The notes: generated from the letters alone by a model not told the origin. A stretch of 64,000 nucleotides of DNA from Pyrenophora tritici-repentis (GCF_003171515.1 NC_089396.1:2294001-2358000), one strand, 5' to 3'. Positions 1 to 9,207 are shown, counted from the first letter of the stretch. Made by a program: numbers and translations.

Positions 1-55
1 CAAAGGAACGGCTGGGCATGATAAGTACCTAGGTACTTCTTGCTTGTAGTACACA

Positions 56-957
56 ATGAAATTTCACAACTGCATCGCCAACATGCTTAACATACTACTT
101 GCGTCGCTGCCAGTGCTGGCCCAAGCTACATATATCGACCCATCACTACTACAACAAAGGCCGCTGTTGGACTCTAAGCCAGCCTCTGCACGTGTCATCC
201 CACTTACAGTACGCCACTGCTACCCATAACAACCCATGCTTCCCAGCTAACCATGAAACAGCTGAACAAGAACCTCCATTACAAATTCCCTGACACACCC
301 CTACTCCCAAGTCGCACCCACCTTGAACATCTCCAAAACCCCTCCATCATCCACGCCACAGGCAATGATCACTCTACTATAACCATCAATATCCCACTCG
401 ATGCATCCATACCTGGATCCGTCACATTTAACAACCCCGTATCAAAACCATGGCCACAGTCTACAAGCCACTTTGTCTGGTTCGAGCAAGATGAGTGGAA
501 CACGCTGGGCGATCACATACCCCTCCTGGACATTGGAGCTCGAAGAGGCGGCATGATTAGCACGGAAGCAGAGTCAGCGAGACTAGATCTAAGTAGGCCG
601 TATATCCATGTGCCAAAGGGTCTCTGGGACGTCCTTGTGTTGGCTACAAAACCTGAAGAGAGCGGACGACATGGCGAGGAGTTGATGGTGGATTGCGCGA
701 CACAGAGTATCTTCCCCGATCTAGTGTTTGGACTTGATGGCGAGAAGGAGATGCGGGAAAAAGACGAGGAAGTGGTGGATGAGTTGATTGTCACACCGGC
801 GCAGTATGTTCTCCAGACTGAAGAGGGGAGGTGCGTGCTTCTAGTTAGGAGTGCGGAATTTTCCTATGATCAAGGCGTGGTACTTGGTTGGGCTGCTATG
901 AGAGGCAGGGGTGTGGTGTTGGATTGGCCGGGACGGAAGATTGGATTTGCGCTTTAA
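56..957 (+). CDS. Secreted pepsin-like (A1) aspartic-protease-like protein, degenerate
   Basis: Two exons, 56-208 and 262-957, joined in phase 0 by a 53-bp intron with donor GTACGC, branch GCTAAC and acceptor CAG; product about 282 aa. Residues 1-24 form a signal peptide ending near VLAQA. The C-terminal half resembles the second lobe of pepsin-type proteases: a YIHVPKGLWDVLV stretch, a VDCATQSIFPDLVFGLDG strand, TPAQYVL, a Cys loop, and the closing VVLGWAAMRGRGVVLDWPG / KIGFAL block. The position where A1 proteases carry the second catalytic D-S/T-G reads LDLSRPYI, so Gly and Ser/Thr are missing. The first lobe with its own D-T-G is not visible and the protein is much shorter than the usual 380-450 aa. 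Probably a secreted, non-catalytic relative. Fold assignment is moderately sure; function unknown. Confidence 0.62.
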
Positions 958-1362
958 GATGGTATATTTGTATACCATTGCGGCTTTTAGTACTTCCTGC
1001 GGACTGTCATCACATGCTGCAATGAATATTGTAGACTGTATACTGGTAGTTTGATTAGGATGTCTTTCCTCTTTCTACACTCTAAGAGTAGACTGTACAT
1101 GTATATACCCAGAAATCGAGGCAATGCGGAAGCAAAACAAAGATATGTAGAAGTTCCCAGAATGGCGCCACCACCCAAACATGCGGAAGAAAAGGCGTAG
1201 TAAGCTTATCCGACATTTAAGTTAGCCTACCAAAAATCAACAAAAAAAGAAGAGAGTAACAACGTCCCAGGGTATCTGGAACACCGAAACTCTAGCCATA
1301 ACCATGACGGTGCATAGTTGTACCAACCAGAATGCATCGATGTATATGGTTCGGACGAACAC
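958..1362. other. Convergent intergenic region
   Basis: Lies between the 3' ends of the protease-like gene and the minus-strand small membrane-protein gene. I see no ORF with coding character, repeat or RNA gene in it. Confidence 0.4.
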
Positions 1363-2036
1363 TTATGTAGGATGCGACGGGAAAGCAGTCATCTCGATAC
1401 CAAAAGAAGTTTCCGAACTAGACATCTCTTCCGCCCATCGTTGCCGTTCTACAGCTATGTCGTCCACTAATTCCCGGTAATGATCGCTGAACCAGGTCAG
1501 ATTGTCGGCATCGATTGGAACCGGGTGTCGAATGGGTGTATGTCGTCTTCGAGGGTGTAGAAAAGGGATGCGAAGCAAGCAGGCCCAGAGATGACCTGGC
1601 GTGGAGATGTTAGATGGGCTTCAGAAGTTTTAGGAAGATAGGTAGGCAGCAGCGGCCGCCGAAGAGATAAGTGGGGTTCATTCATATAAGGCTAGTCAGT
1701 GTCACAGCACTAGTCAGAATGTAGCCTCAGCCCAGGTGGGCTTGGTTTTGCGCAGCCAGTGATTGGTATCAGAAAGTACTGGTACGTACTTGCCCGTGTC
1801 CGCTTGTTGATTGGTCGACTCATATATGCTCTCAGTTCCTTCTGCCCATCATCATCATCTCCAGAAGGGAATCGTAACGGACCTTGCATATTTGGAAGCA
1901 GCTGTGAGAGTATATCCCATAACTTGTATATAGCGACAAGCGCCCCGGGAATTGCGATGAATAATGCGGCCAGTGCAATAGCCGTGTCTGGCTTCAGGAC
2001 GTTGTTGGAGGCGGGATTGTTGTATATAGGTGCCAT
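1363..2036 (-). CDS. Hypothetical small single-pass membrane protein
   Basis: Proposed exons on the minus strand are 2036-1790 and 1595-1363, joined by a 194-bp intron with donor GTACGT, branch CTAAC and acceptor CCAG, in frame (phase 1), giving about 159 aa. Residues about 17-40 (DTAIALAALFIAIPGALVAIYKLW) form one hydrophobic segment, followed by an Asp-rich patch (SGDDDDGQKELRAY). The C-terminal exon has an amphipathic charged helix (WFSDHYRELVDDIAVERQRW). I do not recognise the family; the layout resembles small fungal HET- or NACHT-adjacent membrane proteins, but that is only an impression. The intron is long for this window, so a small additional exon or a different acceptor near 1695 is possible. 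Read-through of the first exon alone would give 108 aa. Confidence 0.42.
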
Positions 2037-2931
2037 GGTAATTGGGAAGAATGATATTTTGGAAGTAGGCGAGATAATTGCGAAGCCTCAGAAAGATACA
2101 ATGATTTCGGTAGTATGGGTAGAACGAATTGTTGTGTTTGCATTCCAAGGTTGGTGGGAACGTTGAGGATGAGGGAGATGATTGTTCCACTCGAACTTAG
2201 GATTAAGGCATTCAACTGAGGCTGCCTCTGGGCAATGGCAAGCCTATACGGAGGTGCCTGTCAAAAGTTTGGGCCCCCCCCCCTTGTCAGAGGGCTATAA
2301 ACACTATTCCAAATTCGGTAGTTGCTCCGATTGTACGCGGCCTCTGCTCACATCACAAAGCGATCACTTTTGACAAACTACCTAACGCTTTTTATTAAAT
2401 CTAAGCCTTATAATAAATTACAGTGCTGCGACTCGTGCTCTTGTTATTTCTCTTAAAGCAACAGGTAAAGGCAACGGCAAGATAACCGACTTAACAAGTA
2501 TAGAGAAGCGTACGCTTAACAAGATATACGCCTAAGCGATTAAGCGTAGATTTAATCTAGCGGAACGTCCAGTTAACCTTCAGGACGAGCATGTAAAAGA
2601 TGCACCTCGATCTAGCCGTCCGTCAAAGCAGACTGCGGATACGTCTTCTGCTGTAGTGCTTACAGTACGCCGTAATCGCTATAGAAGGGAGAAATTATGT
2701 ACTAACATTGCTGGTATACTTAGAGAGAAAGGGATTGAAGTCTTAGCAAGCACTATTTATCTTATTCTTAAGAAAGCTAGGTTTAGAAAGACGAAACCGA
2801 CAAGGAAGCCTAGGTTAACAAAGCAGATACGGGACGATCGACTTAAGTAGTGTTTAGAGCATAGAGACTAGACTCTTAAAGACTAGAAGAATGTAGTTTA
2901 GTTAGACGAAACGAGTGTGGTTGTTGACACG

Positions 2932-3124
2932 GCAAAGGTGTCGAATACTAGCAGTCGTTGCAACGAACAAAGTGTATAGTATTTGATTAGTAGTGAGCAA
3001 GAGCTGGATGGAGAGATCTCCATATGTACGGTTGCGAGCTAAGCGGGAAGCTTGGTCTAACTAGTGGTCCAAGCTTCCGGCCCGGAAAAACTCGCCGGGC
3101 TGGCTGTACGCGCATGTTCCGACA
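2932..3124. mobile_element. Solo-LTR-like insertion (193 bp) inside the Tc1 element
   Basis: Starts TGTTGACACGG and ends TTCCGACA. The 5-bp sequence GTGGT flanks it on both sides (2927-2931 and 3125-3129). TG...CA ends with a 5-bp duplication are the mark of an LTR. Discounting the insert plus one GTGGT copy (198 bp, 66 codons) leaves the transposase frame continuous from DETSVV to RGGYRVWR, which independently supports the borders. It is less A+T-rich than its host and contains strong hairpins at 3051-3080. Confidence 0.75.
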
Positions 3125-3718
3125 GTGGTATTACTCTATCAACGAGGTGGCTATCGTGTGTGGCGTAAGGCTAATAAAGCTTTTATACGAAGCTGTATTC
3201 GAGAGCGTTAGAAAGGCTATTCTAAGTTTATGTTCTAGGCTTATTTCTCCTATAATAAGAAGGGGCTATGCTATTGCTAGATGCCTAAGACAATGAAAGA
3301 CAAAGAAAAGGCTAATAAAGAGATAGAGGAGATGAATAAGAGCTTCAAGCCGCTAATAAAAGAGCAATAGGAGCTTAATAATAGTATGCGTTGACTTAAT
3401 CTACGAGCAATACCTAGCCGAAAGCCTTAGTAGCGATAGAATTAGAAGAATAGCAAGCTAGCTTGTAGTAGAGGTTTTAGCATTAATTAGTATCGCTATT
3501 AAAAAACAATTCTTTAACTAAAGCTACTGCCCTTTGCGCAGCAGTATAAAAGCACTCAGCTAGGAACAATTGTACAGGAAGACAAAGCTCTATCACATAA
3601 GCACCACGCTTAGTAGCTAATATATAATCTACACAGTATTACGAAGCTTCTTTAGCTAGGTAATTCGCTAGACTTAAACACAATTAAGCCATGCTAGCCA
3701 TAGATGAAGAGAAGAACC

Positions 3719-3974
3719 TGTAAGGGGCTAGACCCCAGCGGCTGTATCGATGACGATACACAGATGACTGATCAAGAGATGCCTTGTAACAGAGTGGATT
3801 TGACAAAGAGCTACAAAAGGATGCTAGCTGTACATAAATACAGGAGCGGACCGAAGATGGGCCGAAGTAGAATTAGATGGATGATGACAGAAACCTATAG
3901 ATGTATCTCGAAGGAATCGCATGACGACAGCTACGCACACAGCGTAGCGCATGTAATAGGCTCAGCCTGTTACA
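3719..3974. mobile_element. Solo-LTR-like or TRIM-like insertion (256 bp) inside the Tc1 element
   Basis: Starts TGTAAGGGGCT and ends AGCCTGTTACA, so it has short imperfect inverted ends. It is flanked by GAACC at 3714-3718 and 3975-3979. The host transposase frame continues across the site (MKRRT before, TRKGAPKSRAE after) when the insert and one GAACC are discounted. It contains no long coding frame of its own. The last 17 bp match the end of the 4661-4873 insertion apart from one or two changes, so both probably belong to one family. Confidence 0.78.
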
Positions 3975-4441
3975 GAACCACGAGGAAGGGCGCGCCAAAG
4001 AGCAGAGCAGAAGCTATTCAGGCATAGGAGCAGTGTTAGAAGGAGTTGCCTTAGGAAAAGATTCAGGCGTTAATTGAGCGTATCCCTATACACATACAAA
4101 AGATAATTAAGCTTAAGGGCGGTAATAAGTACAAAGAGGGTAGAGGCGCTGGTCGATTCCGTACTGCTGCTGCTCTATTAGCTGATCCTGAATGGGAGGA
4201 TCTTTAGTAAAGCTTTAAGTAGTCACAGGTGATAATATTGAGCTTTGCACTGTGTTGCCTACTAAGGTGCTCGGACAAGTGACCTAATTTGGCATAGTGG
4301 GTTATGACTCTCTGACATGGGAGGGGCCCAAACTTTTGACAGGCACCTCCGTACTTGGCTTAGGAACCCAACATGCATATGCGCGTTAGATTGTGGCTGA
4401 AAGTCGACCAATCGGCGCCAATCCCCATGCTCCAGCCACAA

Positions 4442-4589
4442 TGTAAGGGGTATTTGAATAGGCACTGAGATATGGGTATAGAATTGTATTAAGACGAATC
4501 CTTAAGGAGTAATCAAAGCTCCGTAAGGGATAATATACTCCTAAGGCACGTCATCGTGGCTAGTGTGGACCGACAGTGCTCCGACAGGT
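4442..4589. repeat. Dispersed repeat R2, copy 1
   Basis: Begins TGTAAGGGGTATTTGAATAG and shares AGGCACTGAGAT, TTGTATTAAGACGAATCCTT and GGCACGT blocks with a second copy starting at 5875. It stops where repeat R1 copy A begins. TGTAAGG starts and the CGTGACA end of copy 2 suggest an old LTR family. No duplication of flanking bases was found for this copy. Confidence 0.6.
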
Positions 4590-4660
4590 TGTAAGGGGCT
4601 ACGCTCAGGGAGCAATCGCACAGGTATACTAGAGTTGTATTCGATAGGGAAGAGAACTAC

Positions 4661-4873
4661 TGTGAACGGTCTGTAGGTACTGTATTCCAGCTACCTAGTC
4701 CAGATGCTATTTACAGTCGAGATGAAGAGAAGAAGAAGAAAGTGGGCGGCCATCCAGCTTTTGTTTGGGTTGACGCACGGTCCGCGTGCTGCTGAGGCAA
4801 GGTGAGGGACAGAAGGGAAGGAAGCGACTAGGCCAGCAGCCTAGTCATGTGACCTCGGGCTCAGCCCGTTACA
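4661..4873. mobile_element. Solo-LTR-like insertion (213 bp) in repeat R1 copy A
   Basis: Starts TGTGAACGG and ends CTCAGCCCGTTACA. ACTAC flanks it at 4656-4660 and 4874-4878. Copies B and C of repeat R1 read straight through this point with a single ACTAC-type site, which confirms the insertion. Its 3' end shares GGCTCAGCC(C/T)GTTACA with the insertion at 3719-3974. Confidence 0.78.
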
Positions 4874-4974
4874 ACTACAAGCTATCTCGTGCTGAAGGTT
4901 ATTCGGGGAGCGGCTCAGAATAACCTTCTGCCTATAGACTGTGCGGATGGTCTAAGCGTCGTTCGGACCGAGAT

Positions 4975-5147
4975 TGTCGGCCATAGGGCTTATCCCTTGG
5001 CTCCTCCTTAGGCAACCAGGCAGCCACCCATTTACCCGCTAGTACCTTTACGGCCTAGCTCCTTCACTCCCTCTTCCCACTGCATATATAGACCTCTTTC
5101 CGATAGCTCTAATACGACATGATTCTCCCCAACCTTGACGCTTGACA
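4975..5147. mobile_element. Solo-LTR-like insertion (173 bp) in repeat R1 copy A
   Basis: Starts TGTCGGCC and ends CGCTTGACA. GAGAT flanks it at 4970-4974 and 5148-5152. Copy C of R1 has one uninterrupted GAGAT at the matching place (9899 region). The interior has a TATATA-like stretch near 5083 and pyrimidine-rich tracts, as LTR promoters often do. Confidence 0.76.
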
Positions 5148-5216
5148 GAGATATCATTGAGGATTCACCAACTAGGCTCTAGACCATCACAATACCCCCC
5201 TCCTCCCCTCCCTTAG

Positions 5217-5513
5217 TGTCACGAGAGGCAACGAGCAGTAATCTCAGAACTTATGAAGAAGTTTGATTTGTGTGCTACGTACAGTACTCAAGTGTAAATA
5301 CAAGACGTTGCGTGAAGAAAAGAAGTGGAGAGTTCCACCAGAGAAAGATATATAGCGGAAGGAAGCTTGTGTGACGTCATACAGATGTCGGGGCAGTAGC
5401 ATACTGTCGAGGATAGTACATTGCGCTGTTGCGATAGGAGCGTACGGGTTAAGAGCAGGAGCGCATGGGTCAGAGGCAGGAGTGTCAAGGGGACCACGGT
5501 GGTTACCGTGACA
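5217..5513. mobile_element. Solo LTR (297 bp)
   Basis: Starts TGTCACGAG and ends ACCGTGACA, with inverted termini TGTCACG/CGTGACA. CTTAG flanks it at 5212-5216 and 5514-5518. No internal retrotransposon coding sequence lies next to it, so it is a solo LTR left after recombination between two LTRs. Confidence 0.8.
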
Positions 5514-5518
5514 CTTAG

Positions 5519-5761
5519 GGGGTGTCTCGGCGGAACCTTTCTAGTAAGTGCCTATCTTCGTTCTAAAAGTCTCTCGTGTAGGTCTCCTAGCGATCTAAAG
5601 CTGCTGTGTCACCTAGGGCATCTGCTAGTTCAAGTGTTGGTTAGTAGTATCCTTTCTACTTTACTTTAAGGTATAGCTTCTAACCCTATCCTTTGCGTTT
5701 ACGCTGCTCGCTTAGAATCTCCTCTATAGCCTATTTATCCTCGCCGTTAACTTATAGCGGC
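5519..5761. other. Unassigned transposon debris
   Basis: A+T-leaning sequence between the solo LTR and repeat R1 copy B. I see no intact ORF or clear repeat in it. Its position inside the transposon nest makes degraded element sequence likely. Confidence 0.35.
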
Positions 5762-5874
5762 TGTAAGGGGCTACGCTCAGGGAGCTATCGCACAGGTATA
5801 CTAGAGTTGTATTCGATGCGGAAGAGAACTACAAGCTATCTCGTGCTAAAGGTTATTCGGAGAGTGTAAGGAGT
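5762..5874. repeat. Dispersed repeat R1, copy B, 5' part only
   Basis: Begins TGTAAGGGGCTACGCTCAGG and matches copies A and C up to GGTTATTCGG, then is replaced at 5875 by repeat R2 copy 2. The expected continuation (CGGCTCAGAATAACC) is not found after R2 copy 2, so the copy is truncated or rearranged. Confidence 0.65.
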
Positions 5875-6012
5875 GTTCGAACAGGCACTGAGATGTAGGT
5901 ATAGGCTTGTATTAAGACGAATCCTTGAGGAGCAATCAAGGATTCAGTGAGATGCTATATACGACTATGGCACGTGACTGTGGCTGGCTCGGGCCGATGG
6001 GTCTCAGAAGGG

Positions 6013-9000
6013 CATACTTGTCAACGAGCGAGCCGGCTCGCTCAGCTCGCTCGGCTTGGACGTTTTGACCAAGCCGAATGAGCTGAGCGCGCAGTGCGCG
6101 CTTGCAAGCCGAGCGAGCTTAGGGATAGGCGCTCGCTCAGTCAGCTTGCTTAGCTTGGTTGGATGGGGCGGTTGGAAACTTGGGGCTGAAGGACTTGGTG
6201 GAGGGGCAATCTCACGATGATTTTTAGGTGTAGTGCGTAAGTTCGAAACCTAGTTATAACCTAAAATACACTCTTTTTTGCTATATTTCTAGCAAATAAG
6301 CTACTAAATTTCCGGCTAACGGCCTGGCAACAATATTCTCCTTCTGCGACACTTCACTTACTACTTATCACCCACCACACTCACCTATACTCCATCAACG
6401 CGTCTCTATTTGCAGCTATTATCTACCTCGCCGTTGCTATAATGCCAGCAAAAAGAACACGCGTTAATGCTCTAGAAATCGCGACAACTTCGAAGCGCCC
6501 TAGAGTCGCAGCGCGTCATCGCGGGACTGCCAGCCAACCTGTGCTAGTCGATACTCGGCCATTCTCACCATCTCCACCTCCTCCACCGCTGTCGCCGCGT
6601 CAAGCTCTCGTCGCCGCGCCACAAGCACCAAATTTTGAAGCGACCCTCCGAGAGTCGCGCGCCGAAGAGACAATCATCCCACCACCTGAGGGCAGCGAGC
6701 ATGCCACTGTTGCAGCTTCAGGAGCAGCTAGCGAGGCTGTCGACGAGGGTTTCGTATGGGTAGAGGACAAATACGACGGCTTTAATTGGAGTCGCTACCC
6801 AAAGCACTGCAAGCCGCCCACATCACTTTCGAACCGAGCAAGCTGGGTATACAGCCATGGCTATCGCATCGCCTTGCGCAGCAACGTCGCAAAAGTCACG
6901 TGGATCTGCCACTATTGCTATAAGCACAAGTTCACTACTGTTGGCCGTGGCATACATGACGTCTCGCAGTCTCCATCAGCGCCAGCACGTCATCTCGGAG
7001 AAGACAAGAAAGGTCATGGCTTGAAGCCTCCAAGTAAGCGCACTACCGTCGCTCCTCGGAAAGAAACTCTCCTCGAACGCGCCCTTCAGAAGGGCTGCTC
7101 TCAGGCTGTTGCCAACGAGCTTACCAACTTCAATATACAAGAGTTTAGGCTTGCGGCCGTCACCTGGCTCGTCGAAAACAACCTCCCACTCTCACAATTC
7201 GAATCATCGTCTTTTCGCAATATGATACAATTAGCTAGCGTAGAGGCAGAACGAGCCCTGTGGGCATCTTATAACAGCGTCTCACGATACGTTATACGCC
7301 TGTACAACTACCTGTTACTAAAGGTTGTCGCAAGCCTTTCAGAATCAATGAGCAAAGTCCATATAAGCTTTGACGGATGGACGACAAAAGGTGGCAAGCG
7401 CGGTTACTTAGGTATCGTCGCCCACTACGTTGATAGCTCTGGCGAGCTCAGGGACTTGCCTATTGCGCTCCCACAACTGACAGGTGCCCACACCGGCGAG
7501 GCTATGGCTGAGGTCGTGATGGCAATATTCAAGCAGTTCGAAATCACTGTGGGCAAGCTCGGTTACTTCGTCCTCGACAACGCACATAACAACAACACCA
7601 CGATCAACACTCTCGCCTTGCAGATGGGCTTCAGCGCTACTGAGCGTCGCCTTCGCTGCGGTCCTCATACGCTTAATCTCATTGGCCAGATGCTACTCTG
7701 GGGTGAGGAGAAAGAGTCCTACGACAACGAGGAGACTGAGCGCGTGAACGAAGCTGAGAACATGGCTACTTGGCGAGGCGATGGACCATTAGGAGTGCTT
7801 CTCGCGGTTATCAACTACATCAAAACACCACAACAGTACGCTCTTTTTGAGAAGTATCAGAAGCTCGCTATTAGGGACCAGCCTGTCAACGCGCCAACAG
7901 AACAGCACAAAATCAAGGAGCCCGTCAAGCCAGTTGTTACTCGCTGGAACTCTTACGTTTCGTGTTTTGAGCGCGCTGTTGAGTTGCAATTAGCGGTTAA
8001 TGGGTACGCCAACTACCATATTCAGAAGATTGAAACTGAAGACGCGTACGCCCGAAGTCGTAACAACAAGCTGCCTGCAGCGCCGGATTGGATGAGGTCT
8101 GATGGGATCAATGCCCATGACTGGCAGGTGATTGCTGAGTATATTGATGTGCTCAGGCCACTGAAACAAGCTACAAAACGGCTTGAAGGCCGCGGCAAAA
8201 GCGGTGCTTTTGGAGCAATCGCTGAGGTTATTCCAGTATTTGAATACTTACTTGGAGTCTATGAGGACCGCTTGCAAAGCTATGAAGACGTCATTCACGA
8301 TGAGCATACAGAGTCACCCGAAGACCACCTTGCTATCAACCTCCGCGCTGCCCTAGTTAAAGCCCGCGAGTACTACAACAAGCTCGACCTCTCGCCAGCT
8401 TACTATGCTGCTACAATCCTTCATCCTCGCTACAAAAGCTACCTTGACGCAGCGTGGGCGGATAAGCCTGATTGGCTAGAGAGCAGCAACCGCAAGTTTC
8501 AACATTTGTGGGCGGAGTACAAAAGCTTACCGAAGCCGCGCTTACGCCCCAAAGTCAGGCACAATGATATAGACGACGCTATCAACAGCTTTATTGAGCC
8601 TGCAGGGCTTACGGAGAACGAGGAGGATGAATATGAGGCTTGGAAACGCAGCGAACCGATCGCTAGCGAGGGCGTCGACCCTATAAAATACTGGGTAGGA
8701 CTCCGCGATCGCTACCCCAGCCTTAGCAAATTTGCTATCGACATGCTATCAATCCCAGGCTCAAGCTGTGAGTGTGAGCGCTTATTCAGCGAGCTGGGTG
8801 ACCTCCTCGAGCCCCGTCGGCGCAGCATTTCTCCGCAACTTCTAGCAGCAATACAGTGCGATCGACGATGGATAAGAGCTGGATTTGGCAGTGGTGAGGT
8901 GCCTGTAAAGGAGGCTATCAGCGATGAGGAGATGGACGCGAAATACGGTGTACATAAGTGGGATATTAACTGAGAAACTCAACACCAAGGTTTCTATATA

Positions 9001-9153
9001 ACTTTCCTAATCGGGACTGAGCCCATCAAGCCGAGCGAGCTGACAGCCCTGTTTCAGCCAATCCGAGCGAGCCGAGCGAGCTGCTGGCCTCCGCTCAATT
9101 GGCTGAGCAAGCCAATTGGCTGAGCTCGCTCAGCTTGCTCATTGACATCTGTG
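6013..9153 (+). mobile_element. Complete hAT DNA transposon, apparently intact
   Basis: Left end CATACTTGTCAACGAGCGAG and right end complement CACAGATGTCAATGAGCAAG form imperfect terminal inverted repeats. An exact 8-bp duplication, CAGAAGGG, lies at 6005-6012 and 9154-9161, which is diagnostic of the hAT superfamily. Subterminal regions (6024-6160 and 9028-9145) are packed with GAGCGAGC/GCTCGCTC-type motifs on both strands, the usual arrangement of transposase binding sites. The single 843-codon ORF has no stops, unlike the RIP-decayed Tc1 element 1.7 kb away, so this copy looks young. Confidence 0.9.
6442..8973 (+). CDS. hAT superfamily transposase (843 aa)
   Basis: Cut-and-paste DNA transposase, expected to act in the nucleus on the element's own ends. 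The N-terminal 70 residues are basic and Pro-rich. A BED-like zinc finger lies near residues 140-190 (WICHYCYKHK, then His residues). The catalytic core has the first Asp in SFDGWTTKGG near residue 309 and the second in GYFVLDNAHNNNTT near 376. The C-terminal hAT dimerisation domain runs from about 745 to 825 with KYWVGLRDRYPSLSKFA, IPGSSCECERLFSELG and RRRSISP. Length and motif order fit fungal hAT (Restless/Tol-like) transposases. The ATG at 6442 is the first in the frame and follows a pyrimidine-rich leader. No frameshift or stop is present, so it may be functional. Confidence 0.93.
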   Translation: MPAKRTRVNALEIATTSKRPRVAARHRGTASQPVLVDTRPFSPSPPPPPLSPRQALVAAPQAPNFEATLRESRAEETIIPPPEGSEHATVAASGAASEAVDEGFVWVEDKYDGFNWSRYPKHCKPPTSLSNRASWVYSHGYRIALRSNVAKVTWICHYCYKHKFTTVGRGIHDVSQSPSAPARHLGEDKKGHGLKPPSKRTTVAPRKETLLERALQKGCSQAVANELTNFNIQEFRLAAVTWLVENNLPLSQFESSSFRNMIQLASVEAERALWASYNSVSRYVIRLYNYLLLKVVASLSESMSKVHISFDGWTTKGGKRGYLGIVAHYVDSSGELRDLPIALPQLTGAHTGEAMAEVVMAIFKQFEITVGKLGYFVLDNAHNNNTTINTLALQMGFSATERRLRCGPHTLNLIGQMLLWGEEKESYDNEETERVNEAENMATWRGDGPLGVLLAVINYIKTPQQYALFEKYQKLAIRDQPVNAPTEQHKIKEPVKPVVTRWNSYVSCFERAVELQLAVNGYANYHIQKIETEDAYARSRNNKLPAAPDWMRSDGINAHDWQVIAEYIDVLRPLKQATKRLEGRGKSGAFGAIAEVIPVFEYLLGVYEDRLQSYEDVIHDEHTESPEDHLAINLRAALVKAREYYNKLDLSPAYYAATILHPRYKSYLDAAWADKPDWLESSNRKFQHLWAEYKSLPKPRLRPKVRHNDIDDAINSFIEPAGLTENEEDEYEAWKRSEPIASEGVDPIKYWVGLRDRYPSLSKFAIDMLSIPGSSCECERLFSELGDLLEPRRRSISPQLLAAIQCDRRWIRAGFGSGEVPVKEAISDEEMDAKYGVHKWDIN

Positions 9154-9207
9154 CAGAAGGGGTCCCTGAGGCCTACCGAAGTATGACCCAGCTGGAGTAT
9201 CGTGACA

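Larger units (their letters stand above)
2424..4207 (+). pseudogene. Tc1/mariner transposase remnant with RIP-type stops
   Basis: Reading through stops and discounting two insertions gives a recognisable transposase. It has an N-terminal helix-turn-helix region (REKGIEVLASTIYLIL), a first catalytic Asp in a DETSVV context near 2915, an RGGYRVWRKAN block at 3143, a second Asp in VQEDKALSH near 3575, and a GNSLDLNTIKP block near 3670 where the third acidic residue appears as Lys. It ends in EWEDL and TAG at 4207. TAG replaces expected Trp at many positions (for example three between 2848 and 2912), and the Glu-to-Lys change is also G-to-A. No start codon or intact frame survives, so it cannot encode a functional transposase. 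Confidence 0.85.
2249..4351 (+). mobile_element. Degenerate Tc1/mariner DNA transposon
   Basis: Terminal inverted repeats begin CGGAGGTGCCTGTCAAAAGT at 2249 and end with its complement at 4351, with similarity continuing about 55 bp inward. Both ends abut TA (2247-2248 and 4352-4353), the target duplication of the Tc1/mariner superfamily. The 2103-bp span includes two later insertions, 2932-3124 and 3719-3974, so the original element was about 1.64 kb. The body is A+T-rich with many TAG codons where the transposase should have Trp. This is the pattern left by repeat-induced point mutation (C-to-T at CpA on the opposite strand). Resembles the Molly class of Tc1 elements from Pleosporales, by memory only. 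Confidence 0.88.
4590..5200. repeat. Dispersed repeat R1, copy A, broken by two nested insertions
   Basis: Begins TGTAAGGGGCTACGCTCAGG and follows the same order as copy C (9571-10008): a block ending GAAGAGAACTAC, then AAGCTATCTCGTGCTGAAGG, CTCAGAATAACCTTC, GCGGATGGTCTAAGCGTCGT, and GAGGATTCACCAACT. It is interrupted at 4661-4873 and 4975-5147 by unrelated TG...CA inserts that copy C lacks. Similarity to copy C fades near 5200, before the solo LTR at 5217. Confidence 0.7.
5875..9207. repeat. Dispersed repeat R2, copy 2, split by the hAT element
   Basis: The left part, 5875-6012, begins TGTAAGGAGTGTTCGAACAG and parallels copy 1. The right part, 9162-9207, ends ATCGTGACA. The hAT transposon at 6013-9153 sits between them and duplicated CAGAAGGG. 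R1 copy C ends with the same ATCGTGACA, so R1 and R2 look like related LTR families. Confidence 0.55.

Noticed and set aside
3000..3035. Resemblance of GAGCTGGATGGAGAG...TATGTACGGTT to domain V of group II introns (33 nt, AGC triad and GUACGGUU end)
   Set aside because: The stretch lies inside a TG...CA insert with exact GTGGT duplications (2932-3124), so it is LTR-like sequence. There is no room for domains I-IV. Scanning with the Rfam group II model (RF00029) would settle it; a significant hit would reopen the idea.
3024..3296. 90-codon ORF inside the Tc1 element
   Set aside because: Spans the border of the nested LTR-like insert and the transposase in a different frame; shadow ORF.
3704..4027. 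107-codon ORF in the Tc1 element
   Set aside because: Chimaera of transposase codons and the 256-bp insert; not a gene.
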